Positions 7,731 through 15,874 of a stretch of 64,000 bases of DNA are shown here, piece by piece. Every line of letters begins with the position of its first letter. Within the stretch, counting starts at the first letter, position 1. The stretch lies in contig NZ_MJUZ01000006.1 in NCBI RefSeq assembly GCF_002237645.1, positions 18,280 through 82,279 on the forward strand. The letters run 5' to 3'. This DNA is from Desulfovibrio sp. MES5. Its GTDB lineage: Bacteria; Desulfobacterota; Desulfovibrionia; Desulfovibrionales; Desulfovibrionaceae. The notes under the pieces are model-generated. The model searched no databases, was not told where the DNA came from, and was given only the letters and a program-made list of their open reading frames with translations. The position numbers and the translations under genes are program-made.

Positions 7731-9506
7731 ATGACCATGCCCTATAGTCCCAGCCGGGCCGTCTATGAAGGCAATGACGCGGCCACGCGCTTTCCCTTCG
7801 GCTTCAAGGTTTGGGACGCATCACAGCTGGTGGTCACGCTCACCTCCCCTGACGGAGCGACCACCGAGGCCTCCGGCTGGACGGCGGATATTGGCGCGTC
7901 CGGCGGCGAAATTGTCTATCTGCATGAGGACGCGCCCCTTCCTTCTGGCTGGAAGCTGGCCGTCACCCGCAACATGCCCTTTACGCAGGAGGTGAACCTC
8001 GTCAGTGCCTCACGGTTTGACCCGCAGGTCATTGAGGACGCCCTGGACCAGGCCACGGCTGAACGCCAGCAGACGCTCGAGATGATGCGCCGCGCCGTCA
8101 TTCTGCCAGCCACCAGCAGCGAAACGCCGCAGGACGTGGTGCTGGCTGTCTACGCCGCCCGCGACGATGCGCAAAACGCCAGCAGCGCCGCCCAGTCAGC
8201 CAAGGCAGCGGCAGGAAAAAGCGCCGAACAAGCAGCGGCCAGTGCTGCGGGGGCCTCGGCTGCCGTTGCGGCAGCGGCAGCAACAGCGGTTACTGCCGCA
8301 TCGGCGCAAGCAGGCAGGGCGCAGAGCGCGGCAAACGCCGCAGAAGCGGCGGCCGAGGCGGCGGCAGACAATGCGCGGCAAGCCGTTGCCGCAGAAATCG
8401 GTAAGGCATCAAGCGAGGCAGACAGAGCGCAATCGGAGGCAAACCGCGCCCAAATAGAAGCCGACCGAGCACAAAGCCTGAGCGATATCGGTCCCGCTGC
8501 CTCTGATAAACTTGGTTTCGTCAAGATTGGCGAGGGCATTGCCATTACGGATGAAGGGGTAATTTCGGTTCCCCCGCCGCCCGAGATTAACCTTGCTACG
8601 AACGTAACAGCCGGGACTATCATCGTTGGTGAGGGCTTGCGCATAACCGGCCTTGTTGAAGAAGGGCAGGATTCCCCCCCCCCAGGCACGCTTGCGCTTG
8701 CTGCTCACTCGGATGAAAGCGGCGAAAAATATGGCAAGGGTGACAGCCAGTTTTTTGGCCACGTTAAACTGACGGATGATTTTGAGCAGGATGCCGATGC
8801 GACAAGCGGTATCTCCATTTCCCCCAAGGGGGTCAAAACAGCATTTAACAGACTGGTTGGCATTCTTGATGAACAAGTTATCACTTCCTCCCGTACATGG
8901 GTAGTACCAGAGACCGGGCGGTACAAAATAACTAATGTAGGTGGCGGCGGAAACGGAGCTAGCGGTGGTAGCGCTGCCTATGGCTTGTGGCCCTCATGCT
9001 ATGAATGCGGCAATGTCTACTCTATTTCGTCTGGCGGTGGCGGCGGCGGCGGTGGCTCTGGTGAAACAACAACTATCACAACAACACTGACAAAGGGGCA
9101 ATCATACAGCCTCACTATTGGAGGGGCTGGTGGTACAACATCCTTTGGCGTTCTGCTTACAGCCCGTGGCGGAGGAAACGGTAGCCCCGGAGGCTCCGGA
9201 ACCGCTAGTTCGGGTGGGAACTATGGAGGCTCGGGTGGCAACCCCGGGACGTCTTATGGTGGCGCGGCTGGTCGGGGAGGCAATGGTTACAATGCGAACC
9301 GTGAAGGCTACTGGCCGGAACCTGTCGGCGGCGGAGGCGGTGGAAGCGGAGGCACTTCAACTGATGGCTATTACGGTAATGGTGGAGCTGGTGGAGCTGG
9401 TGGCGGGCAAAGCGATAGCGGGCGCGGCTATCTATCTTTGTACGGCCCGGCAGGCGGAGGCGCAGGCCGCCAAGGCTGCATAAAAATCAAAATCGTACCC
9501 GTGTAG
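7731..9506 (+). CDS. Phage tail fibre/adhesin with glycine-rich tip
   Basis: 591 residues. Residues 1-140 (MPYSPSRAVYEGNDAATRFPF, then FDPQVIEDALDQATAERQQTLE) match the podovirus tail-fibre N-terminal attachment domain. Residues about 140-250 are an Ala-rich coiled-coil-like stalk with QAS/EAN/ADR heptads. Residues about 395-585 are extremely Gly-rich (GGGGGGGSGETTTITTT, GGNYGGSGGNPG), like polyglycine-II tips of phage adhesins, ending in a GCIKIKIVPV strand. Base use becomes less GC-rich from about 8.5 kb, suggesting the distal half was exchanged. It should bind the host surface receptor. An assembly chaperone follows. Confidence 0.85.
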   Translation: MTMPYSPSRAVYEGNDAATRFPFGFKVWDASQLVVTLTSPDGATTEASGWTADIGASGGEIVYLHEDAPLPSGWKLAVTRNMPFTQEVNLVSASRFDPQVIEDALDQATAERQQTLEMMRRAVILPATSSETPQDVVLAVYAARDDAQNASSAAQSAKAAAGKSAEQAAASAAGASAAVAAAAATAVTAASAQAGRAQSAANAAEAAAEAAADNARQAVAAEIGKASSEADRAQSEANRAQIEADRAQSLSDIGPAASDKLGFVKIGEGIAITDEGVISVPPPPEINLATNVTAGTIIVGEGLRITGLVEEGQDSPPPGTLALAAHSDESGEKYGKGDSQFFGHVKLTDDFEQDADATSGISISPKGVKTAFNRLVGILDEQVITSSRTWVVPETGRYKITNVGGGGNGASGGSAAYGLWPSCYECGNVYSISSGGGGGGGGSGETTTITTTLTKGQSYSLTIGGAGGTTSFGVLLTARGGGNGSPGGSGTASSGGNYGGSGGNPGTSYGGAAGRGGNGYNANREGYWPEPVGGGGGGSGGTSTDGYYGNGGAGGAGGGQSDSGRGYLSLYGPAGGGAGRQGCIKIKIVPV

Positions 9507-9522
9507 GCTATTGGAGGTTAAT

Positions 9523-9879
9523 ATGCCAACATTTTACTCCCCCACCGGCAATCCCGAAATATGGGACGAACAGCCAGAGAGCTACATTACTGTTGAAGAG
9601 TGGAAAGTTGCCCGTGCGGCCGAAGAAGCCGAAGCCGAAGCGGCGCGCCTTGCCGAATACAACAGCGTGGCCGCCAGAGCCTCACGATTGCGCGCAGCGC
9701 GTGATGCGCTCCTCGCTGCCACAGACAAGTTTATGCTGGCTGATTATCCCATTAGTTCTGCAGAATTGGTGGAGGTCAAATCCTACCGTCAGATGCTGCG
9801 TGATCTGCCTGCACAGGAGGGCGCGCCTTTTGACGGCGGCGGCGATGACACGCCCTGGCCCGCGATTCCTCAACTGTAA
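9523..9879 (+). CDS. Phage tail fibre assembly chaperone-like protein
   Basis: 118 residues from ATG 9523 with TTGGAGG upstream. An N-terminal beta segment (MPTFYSPTGNPEIWDEQPES) is followed by an acidic Ala-rich helix and the recognisable block RLRAARDALLAATDKFMLAD ... SYRQMLRDLPAQ, ending WPAIP. This is the pattern of tail-assembly chaperone proteins (PF16778-like) encoded right after fibres. It probably folds or attaches the fibre encoded just upstream. Confidence 0.75.
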   Translation: MPTFYSPTGNPEIWDEQPESYITVEEWKVARAAEEAEAEAARLAEYNSVAARASRLRAARDALLAATDKFMLADYPISSAELVEVKSYRQMLRDLPAQEGAPFDGGGDDTPWPAIPQL

Positions 9880-9891
9880 CCGGAGCACGCC

Positions 9892-11991
9892 ATGCGCACA
9901 GCCCTGCAAAACTTTACTGGCGGCGAAATAGCGCCCACCCTTTCAGCGCGCTATGATCTGGCGCGATACCGCAACTGCCTTTTCTGCATGGAAAACATGC
10001 TCCCCGGCCTGCACGGCGACGCGGCCCGTCGCCCCGGCACCCGTTTTGTGGCGGACCTTGGCGGGTATTCCGTGCTTATCCCCTTCAGCTTCAGCGCCCT
10101 GGCCAGCCAGAATTTCGTGCTGGTTCTCGGCGACCACAGCCTGCGCATCGCCAGCGAGCGGGGGCTTGAGAACATTACCCCCATTGCGACGCCCTACAGC
10201 CCCGATGAACTGCTGGACATCTCCTACGCCCAGGTGGGGGACATCGTGTACCTCGCCCACAGCAATCACCCCCTGCACAAGGTGGTGCGCCGGGATGCGG
10301 TCAGCGGCTCCACCCCGGATTCCGACTCAGGCTCCGGGGATTCCAGTTCCACTGACGGGCATGCCGCATACGCCTGGCACCTGGAGGCAGTGGCACTCAA
10401 CACGTCTCTCAAGCCGCCGACCACGCCCACGGTGACATTTTCCGGCACGGCGGGCAGCTACACCCTGCGCTACAAGGTGGCGGCCGTGGACGCCAACGGG
10501 CGCGAATCCCTTGCTTCGCCCGCCGGGCAATGCGCCACGGGCCGCCATCCTTCCGACTGGGTGCAGGGCAACAGCGCGGCCATATCCTGGCCCGCCGTTA
10601 CGGACGCGGTGGAATACAATATCTACAGAGAAGAAGCGGGCTACTTTGGCTTTATCGGCGTTTCCACTGGCCTGAGCTTCAGCGACCAGAACTATGAGGC
10701 CGATACGTCCGACACCCCGAAAGAAGACTGGGATCCCTTTGCTGACGGCAATTACCCCGGCGTGGTGACCTTTCATCAGCAGCGTATGGTGCTGGCGGCC
10801 ACGCCAAAAAGTCCGCAGGCCTTTTATATGTCGCGCGTGGGCGATTTTGAAAACTTTCGCAAATCCCGCCCGCTGCAGAATGATGACCCCGTGGAATACC
10901 TCATTGCCTCCGGCTCCATCGACGCCGTCACCTGGGCCGCCAGCTTCGGCGATCTGCTGCTGGGCACATCTGGCAGCGAGTACAAGGCCACCGGGGGCGA
11001 CGGCAAGGCCATCACGCCGGGCAACATCAGCATTACGGCCCAAAGCTACTGGGGCAGCGCGGGCCTTGCGCCCATAATCATCGGCAACTCCATCCTGCAC
11101 GTGCAGCGCCACGGCGCCCGCGTGCGCGACCTCTTCTATTCGCTGGAAAAAGACGGCTACGCGGGCAATGACCTTTCCATCATGGCCCCGCACCTTTTTG
11201 AAGGGCACACCATTTTGCAATGGGCCTATCAGCAGACGCCCGGCTCCACCATCTGGTGCCTGCGCGACGACGGCCTGCTGCTGGCTTTCACCTATATGAA
11301 GGAGCACGACATATGGGGCTGGTCGCGGCAGGTTACTGCCGGGCGGGTGCTTTCAGTGGCCGTCATCTCCGGCGAAAAGGGCGATACCCTCATGCTGGTA
11401 GTGGAACGCCTGGTAAACGGGCAGGAGCGCATTTTTCTCGAACGTCTTGCCCCGCAGTGGCAGGATCATGAAGCCATTGAGGAAGCCGTTTTTGTGGACT
11501 GCGGCCTGACCCTGCGCCCGCAGCAGCCCGAAGCCAGCCTGGACGGCCTGGATCACCTTGAAGGGTGCGGGCTGGCCATACTGGCGGACGGCAGCCCGGT
11601 AGAAGGCTGCGTGGTGCGCCAGGGCCGCATAGAACTGCCCTATGCGGCCAGCGTGGTGCAGGCGGGCCTGCCTTATGTTTCAAGCCTCGCCACCCTGCCC
11701 ATAGAACTGGAGGCCTCTTCCGGCACAACGCTTGGCCGCCAGCGCGCCCACGGCATGTGCACCGCCCGCCTGTACCGCAGCGTTGGCGGCAAATACGGCC
11801 CCAGCAGGCAAGAACTCTACGATCTGCCCTTTTTGCCGGAATACTGGGGGCAGGCGGTATTGCCCTACTCCGGCGACGTGTCCTTTGCCCCCGGCGGCAC
11901 ATGGGCGGCGTCAGACAATCTCTGGTTGGTTCAGGACAGACCCTTGCCCTTCCGGCTGCTTTCCCTGGTGCTGGAAGTGAGTTTTTCCTGA
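9892..11991 (+). CDS. Tail tubular protein B / nozzle-like protein
   Basis: 699 residues, GGAG ribosome site. The start TALQNFTGGEIAPTLSARYD and the next LPGLHGDAARRPGTRFVADLG are typical of the large nozzle-type protein of BPP-1-like podoviruses. A fibronectin-like stretch near residues 180-270 (TLRYKVAAVDANGRESLASP, then AVEYNIYREE) is flanked by beta-rich blocks such as HQQRMVLAATPKSPQAFYMS. It likely forms the distal tail tube. The stop TGA is followed by a diverged family A hairpin. Confidence 0.8.
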   Translation: MRTALQNFTGGEIAPTLSARYDLARYRNCLFCMENMLPGLHGDAARRPGTRFVADLGGYSVLIPFSFSALASQNFVLVLGDHSLRIASERGLENITPIATPYSPDELLDISYAQVGDIVYLAHSNHPLHKVVRRDAVSGSTPDSDSGSGDSSSTDGHAAYAWHLEAVALNTSLKPPTTPTVTFSGTAGSYTLRYKVAAVDANGRESLASPAGQCATGRHPSDWVQGNSAAISWPAVTDAVEYNIYREEAGYFGFIGVSTGLSFSDQNYEADTSDTPKEDWDPFADGNYPGVVTFHQQRMVLAATPKSPQAFYMSRVGDFENFRKSRPLQNDDPVEYLIASGSIDAVTWAASFGDLLLGTSGSEYKATGGDGKAITPGNISITAQSYWGSAGLAPIIIGNSILHVQRHGARVRDLFYSLEKDGYAGNDLSIMAPHLFEGHTILQWAYQQTPGSTIWCLRDDGLLLAFTYMKEHDIWGWSRQVTAGRVLSVAVISGEKGDTLMLVVERLVNGQERIFLERLAPQWQDHEAIEEAVFVDCGLTLRPQQPEASLDGLDHLEGCGLAILADGSPVEGCVVRQGRIELPYAASVVQAGLPYVSSLATLPIELEASSGTTLGRQRAHGMCTARLYRSVGGKYGPSRQELYDLPFLPEYWGQAVLPYSGDVSFAPGGTWAASDNLWLVQDRPLPFRLLSLVLEVSFS

Positions 11992-12042
11992 AGCAGCCGA
12001 CACGCCTTCCCTGACTGATCCTGCAATGCCTTGAAACACATT

Positions 12043-12083
12043 GGTGGGGAGGAACCCTTGCGTAAAAGGGATCCTCCCCGGCG
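12043..12083 (+). repeat. GC-rich hairpin repeat family A, diverged copy 2
   Basis: GGTGGGGAGGAaCCCTT-gcgt-AAAAGGGaTCCTCCCC is a shortened, diverged version of the hairpin seen at 6616, 13376, 28297 and 52233. It lies 50 bases after the nozzle gene, and the rest of this 260-base gap has no gene. Confidence 0.6.
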
Positions 12084-12251
12084 GCCTCATCATTACAAAA
12101 AACTATCTTCGTATTTCACATCATTACAAAAAACGCCTCGGCCTGAACACGGCTGCCAGAAACCACGCCTGCCGCCATGCGCAACCGTACAATCAATCTG
12201 CCCATATTCGCCTGTTTACTGCATCTCCCTGAATCAACAAAGGAGAACACC

Positions 12252-12710
12252 ATGCTGGCATTTGCCACCGAACCCTTCGCACAACTGGAGGCCGAGGCCC
12301 GGCCCCTCACCGCCGCGCACTGGAGCGAAGTGGAGGCCCCCCTGCACGGAAAAGCGGCCTATGGTCTTGACGCGGCACGCTACGCCCGCCTTGAAAGCCT
12401 GAGCATGCTGCACGTCAGCGCCGCCCGCGCCCCCGACGGCGCTCTGGCAGGCTATGCGGCCTTTACCCTTGTGCCCTGCCCACACCGCCAGGGCATGCTG
12501 CTGGCGGCTCTGGACGGACTGTATCTGTCCCCGCAGGCGCGGGGCGGCTTCACGGCCTTTAACCTGCTGCGCCATGCCGAGACGGAACTCAGGCAACGCG
12601 GCGCAGGTCTTGTGCAGTACAGCTCGCCCGCCTCACGCCCCTGTGACGCCCTGTACCGCCGCCTCGGCGCGCACCATACCGAAACCATCTGGCACAAGGA
12701 GCTTTGCTGA
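12252..12710 (+). CDS. Phage GNAT-family acetyltransferase
   Basis: 152 residues from ATG 12252 (AAAGGAG upstream). The block LAALDGLYLSPQARGGFTAF followed by LLRHAETELRQRGAGLVQY and LYRRLGAHHTETIWHKEL follows the GNAT order: central strand, acetyl-CoA pyrophosphate loop (here Q-A-R-G-G-F), helix, and final strand-helix-strand. It would transfer an acetyl group from acetyl-CoA to an unknown target. Its stop overlaps the next start (TGATG). It is the second GNAT-like gene of this late module. Confidence 0.75.
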   Translation: MLAFATEPFAQLEAEARPLTAAHWSEVEAPLHGKAAYGLDAARYARLESLSMLHVSAARAPDGALAGYAAFTLVPCPHRQGMLLAALDGLYLSPQARGGFTAFNLLRHAETELRQRGAGLVQYSSPASRPCDALYRRLGAHHTETIWHKELC

Positions 12711-13285
12711 TGGCCATTGCAACCAGTACAGCCGCTGCCATAAGCGCAGCCGTAGCTCTGGCCGGAGCCGCCGTGGGCACGGTCAGTTCCATCCAGCAGG
12801 CTGAAAGCCGCCGCCAACAGGCCGAATATCAGTCTCAAATGGCTGAGCGCAGCGCACAGCAGGCGGAACAGAGCGCCACCCTGGCGGATGATGCCGCCAG
12901 GCAGGAAAAACAGGCCGGGTATGAAGCTGCGGTAAAAAAACGGCAGGAGGCCGCCCGCATCATCGGCGGGCAAAGAGCGCAGGCGTCGACATCCGGCGCG
13001 CAGGTTGACGCGGGCAGCCAGCTCGATCTGAACCTTGATACCACGGAAAAAGGCGAACTGGACGCCCTGGCCCAGGAGCAGCAGGGCAATGCCGCCTCAT
13101 ATAACCAGCAGGTGCGCGCCTGGAACCTGCGCAATCAGGCCACAGCGGCCGCTTTGAACGCCGAAAATCTCGGCAGTCACGCGCAGACCGATTATCTGGG
13201 CCTGACCACCACCCTGATCAACGGCGCTTCCCGCATGGGGCGCAACTTCTACACCCTCGGCACGCGCGGCCCACTGTTGCCCTGA
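12710..13285 (+). CDS. Virion core / ejection protein (T7 gp14-like)
   Basis: 191 residues from ATG 12710. An N-terminal Ala/Gly/Val hydrophobic helix (AAAISAAVALAGAAVGTVSS) is followed by a long Gln/Ala/Glu coiled coil (QQAEYQSQMAERSAQQAEQS). Next comes the conserved motif EAARIIGGQRAQASTSGAQV with an asparagine/aspartate-rich strand after it. This arrangement fits T7 gp14-type internal virion proteins that leave the capsid and line the channel through the host envelope. It ends the contiguous structural module. Confidence 0.75.
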   Translation: MAIATSTAAAISAAVALAGAAVGTVSSIQQAESRRQQAEYQSQMAERSAQQAEQSATLADDAARQEKQAGYEAAVKKRQEAARIIGGQRAQASTSGAQVDAGSQLDLNLDTTEKGELDALAQEQQGNAASYNQQVRAWNLRNQATAAALNAENLGSHAQTDYLGLTTTLINGASRMGRNFYTLGTRGPLLP

Positions 13286-13375
13286 GTACGTAGGCGGGGA
13301 GCCAAAATGCTTTTGTGGGGGAGGGACGTCAGCCCCTTAAGCGCCGCAATCTCGGTTGCCGGGCCAGAATGCTTT

Positions 13376-13432
13376 GTGGGGGAGGGACCCTTTTGAAAAA
13401 GGGTCCCTCCCCCACGCCCCCACCCCCTAAAA
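13376..13432 (+). repeat. GC-rich hairpin repeat family A, copy 3
   Basis: GTGGGGGAGGGACCC-TTTTGAAAAA-GGGTCCCTCCCCCAC is a near-perfect 15-base-arm hairpin. It is followed by the family tail GCCCCCACCCCCTAAAA. A half copy (TTTTGTGGGGGAGGGACG) sits just before it at about 13312. It lies after the last structural gene and probably acts as a terminator. Confidence 0.85.
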
Positions 13433-13553
13433 CGTTTATTCCTGTTTTACGGCTCTTGAAGGGGGTCTTCACATCCGAAACGAGGCTTCCAAGGGTTTGC
13501 GCAACGTCTTTCTCTGAAAAAACAATAAAACCTCTTTGCTTAAGGGGGGCATT

Positions 13554-14207
13554 TTGAAACGCTCACGCCACAACCGCTATGGCGTTTTCAAGTCCGAGCT
13601 GGTTAAAACAGCGCAGTTCAGCCCGATTTTTGAACTGCCGCAGTTGGAGCCGGTTCATTTTACTCCTGCCAATGCCCTTCCTTTTGAAAAGGCATATAGC
13701 AAGGCGACCGACAAAAACTGGCTGCATTTCTACACTCACGATCATATTTTTGAATGTGTCTGGAACAATCCAAAGCGCTACCTGCCGGTATTCAAGCGTA
13801 TTGCCGGCGTAATTACGCCGGACTTCAGCATATACCGCGAAATGCCATTGGCCATGCAGATATGGAACACCTACCGCAACAGAGCACTGGCCTTTTGGCT
13901 GCAACGTGAGGGCGTGCCAATCATACCCAATATCCGATGGGGAGACGAACGCACCTACGCCTCTGCCTTTGAAGGTCTGCCCAAAGGGGGAACCGTGGCC
14001 GTCAGCACCAATGGCCTGCTGCGCAACAAACTGGACAGAGAATATTTCAAACAGGGCCTGGCCGTTATGATTGAAACGCTCCAGCCGCGAACCGTCGTCA
14101 ACTACAGCCGGATGCCGGACGATACTTTTGGGCCTTACCGTAACAACGGGCCAGAACTGATTGAAATACCATACTACGCATTTTCTGCTCGCAAGGAGGC
14201 CGCGTAA
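13554..14207 (+). CDS. DUF4417 protein
   Basis: 217 residues from a TTG start at 13554, chosen because AAGGGGGG lies six bases upstream. The frame is open a little further up. The protein has the DUF4417 pattern: an early VHFTPANALPFEKA region, FYTHDHIFECVWNNPKRYLP, a central TPDFSIYREMPLAMQIWNTY stretch, IPNIRWGDERTY, and a late TVVNYSRMPDDTFG. DUF4417 proteins are frequent in phages and mobile DNA but lack an established function that I know of. It overlaps the following gene by one base. Confidence 0.75.
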   Translation: MKRSRHNRYGVFKSELVKTAQFSPIFELPQLEPVHFTPANALPFEKAYSKATDKNWLHFYTHDHIFECVWNNPKRYLPVFKRIAGVITPDFSIYREMPLAMQIWNTYRNRALAFWLQREGVPIIPNIRWGDERTYASAFEGLPKGGTVAVSTNGLLRNKLDREYFKQGLAVMIETLQPRTVVNYSRMPDDTFGPYRNNGPELIEIPYYAFSARKEAA

Positions 14208-14545
14208 TGGGTGGTGGACGTGGTGGTGGATTTTTTGCAGGAACAGACGGCTGGCGCGCGTCAGAGGCTTTTGCCAGGGGAACGCTGGTTGCGGCGGCTG
14301 CTCAGAACACGGCTACGGACGCTGGTGGCGGCTCCGGCGGGATACTTGATGCTTTGCGCCCGTGGTGGTCTTACCCGTATGGACATCCAGAAAAAACAAA
14401 AAAGATTGAAATGCTGCAAAAGGCTTTAAAACCGAGAGCGGAAAAAATGGCAAACGGATTTATGTATATGCCAGATATGCCAAACCTGCAGGAAGAATTG
14501 ATTTATAGTGGAATTGAACTTTTTAAAAAAAAGCAAAAAAACTGA
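14207..14545 (+). CDS. Small hypothetical protein coupled to DUF4417
   Basis: 112 residues. The ATG overlaps the DUF4417 stop and AAGGAGG lies upstream, so it is translated from the same mRNA. The N-terminus is Gly-rich and flexible (GGGRGGGFFAGTDGW). A central Ala/Thr/Gly linker is followed by a basic, Lys-rich C-terminal half (EKTKKIEMLQKALKPRAEKM) ending in KKKQKN. No family is recognised. Base composition drifts to AT-rich toward the 3' end. It may be a partner of DUF4417; this is inference from coupling only. Confidence 0.55.
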   Translation: MGGGRGGGFFAGTDGWRASEAFARGTLVAAAAQNTATDAGGGSGGILDALRPWWSYPYGHPEKTKKIEMLQKALKPRAEKMANGFMYMPDMPNLQEELIYSGIELFKKKQKN

Positions 14546-14595
14546 TACCGTCAAAAGCACAAGCATATTTTCCGCAAAAAATCATCAATGGTAAA

Positions 14596-15036
14596 TTATT
14601 GATGGCTTTTTGCGGAGCTATCTTGTTTAAGATACTTTCCAGAAAAGAAGTATGTACTTAATATAAAATATAAATAAATTACTGACGCTAGAAATCCATG
14701 GTCAATAGGAACAAGGCGGTCTTTTTTGAACCAAAAAATATTGTCCATAGTACCGGGCACATCGGAAGGTCTCACTTTATCCGTACTTCCAAAAACATTG
14801 AGCAGCATCATGATCACACAATATGCCAGTACGATATTGACACTAGGCTCCAGAATCTTTTTATCAAAAAAACTTGCCACAAGGGCCATACCCACAAAAA
14901 TGCGTATGCATTCCGTCATGACCACATAAGCAAAAGACGCCTGTTCCCAATGTCCGCCATACAACCATATAAAGTGGTCAACAACAATAAAGGCAAATAG
15001 TACGATTCTGTGGCGAGTATCAACAGATATACGCAT
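14596..15036 (-). CDS. Four-helix membrane protein, duplicate 1
   Basis: 146 residues from the ATG that aligns with its paralogue next door (MRISVDTRHRIVLFAF). Four hydrophobic segments are visible near residues 9-25, 35-60, 70-90 and 118-137. The segment FVVDHFIWLYGGHWEQASFA and the loop FWFKKDRLVPIDHGFLASV are shared almost residue for residue with the paralogue at 15216-15656, at an estimated 70-75 percent identity. No family recognised. It lies on the opposite strand from the phage genes and is AT-rich, like a prophage-carried moron. Confidence 0.6.
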   Translation of the reverse strand: MRISVDTRHRIVLFAFIVVDHFIWLYGGHWEQASFAYVVMTECIRIFVGMALVASFFDKKILEPSVNIVLAYCVIMMLLNVFGSTDKVRPSDVPGTMDNIFWFKKDRLVPIDHGFLASVIYLYFILSTYFFSGKYLKQDSSAKSHQ

Positions 15037-15215
15037 AGTTAATGACCTCAGGCTGTCTGCTTTTACAAACAAAATCACCGAGCCATTAGGCTGAACATAT
15101 TAGAACTTAACGCGTGCAGCTACTATCACCGATATTACTCCATGAATCTCTCAATAACAGCCAATATTCCTTTAAAATATGCCTATGGAAAAAATGATAA
15201 GTATCTTTACAGAGC

Positions 15216-15656
15216 CTATTTATATTTTTTTGCAATAATTTCTGGATCAATATACTTTCCAGAGAAAAAATATGCACTCAATATAAAATATAAATAAACT
15301 ACTGACGCAAGAAATCCGTGTTCAATAGGAACAAGGCGGTCTTTTTTGAACCAAAAAACATTGGGCATTGAACCGGGCACTTCGGAAAAATTCGTTTTAT
15401 CCGTGGCACCGATAAAATTGAGCAACATCATGGCTACGCAATACGCCAGCACAAACTTAACGCTGCCCTCCAGAATTTTTGGGTAAAAAAAGCTTGCCAC
15501 AAGGGCAATGGCCACAAGAATCCGGATGCATTCCGTCATGACCACATAGGCAAAAGACGCCTGTTCCCAATGTCCGGCATACAGCCACACCAGATGGTCA
15601 AGGATAACAAAGAGCAAGAGCACTATTCTATGGCGATTATCACCAGATATACGCAT
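15216..15656 (-). CDS. Four-helix membrane protein, duplicate 2
   Basis: 146 residues, same length and topology as the neighbour at 14596-15036, beginning MRISGDNRHRIVLLLF. The conserved loop FWFKKDRLVPIEHGFLASVV and the last helix YLYFILSAYFFSGKY are nearly identical between copies, while the loop before it (TDKTNFSEVPGSMPN) differs. The genes are 180 bases apart and read in the same direction, so this is a tandem duplication that has begun to diverge. Function unknown. Position at the prophage edge suggests a lysogen-expressed gene. Confidence 0.6.
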   Translation of the reverse strand: MRISGDNRHRIVLLLFVILDHLVWLYAGHWEQASFAYVVMTECIRILVAIALVASFFYPKILEGSVKFVLAYCVAMMLLNFIGATDKTNFSEVPGSMPNVFWFKKDRLVPIEHGFLASVVYLYFILSAYFFSGKYIDPEIIAKKYK

Positions 15657-15701
15657 TCAAGCCTCGCGCTGGCCGGTTATTGCAGAAAACCATCGCTACT
15701 C

Positions 15702-15854
15702 TAGGGGCTGTTTTTAAATTAATGATTTTGCGCCAAGGGCAAGGAAAAGGGCTTTTTTACGAGAGGAATGTACTTTTGCGGTACATGACGCGAGTAAAAA
15801 AGAGCCTTTTGACGCAGCCAATTGGACAAAAGAATTATTTAGAAACAGTCCCTA
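15702..15854. mobile_element. MITE-like palindromic element with TA ends
   Basis: The ends are inverted repeats: GGGGCTGTTTTTAAAT on the left and ATTTAGAAACAGTCCC on the right, each flanked by TA. The interior is also palindromic (AAGGGCTTTTTTA ... TAAAAAAGAGCCTTTTG), so the whole of about 150 bases folds into one hairpin. No transposase gene is inside. Size, ends and a TA target duplication suit a miniature element mobilised by an IS630/Tc1-type enzyme; this is inference. It marks the phage/host boundary region. Confidence 0.6.
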
Positions 15855-15874
15855 GCCACTGAACGTATCAGACC

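Larger units (their letters stand above)
1..15656 (+). mobile_element. Prophage, right part (short-tailed phage late module plus cargo)
   Basis: A run of phage virion genes, nearly all on the plus strand, starts before the window and ends near 15.66 kb. Large terminase, PF12236-type portal, capsid, tail tubular A, tail fibre and gp14-like genes follow each other in the order known from podoviruses of the BPP-1/epsilon15 kind. No integrase, lysis cassette, repressor or replication gene is visible, so these must lie to the left of the window. The right boundary is inferred: the last phage-like genes are the duplicated membrane proteins, followed by a MITE-like element and then host cobU-linked genes. 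No att repeat could be identified. Confidence 0.85.

Noticed and set aside
7731..9506. Diversity-generating retroelement as in phage BPP-1
   Set aside because: The gene order resembles BPP-1, but no reverse transcriptase and no template/variable repeat pair is present in this window, and the fibre tip is Gly-rich rather than C-type lectin-like.
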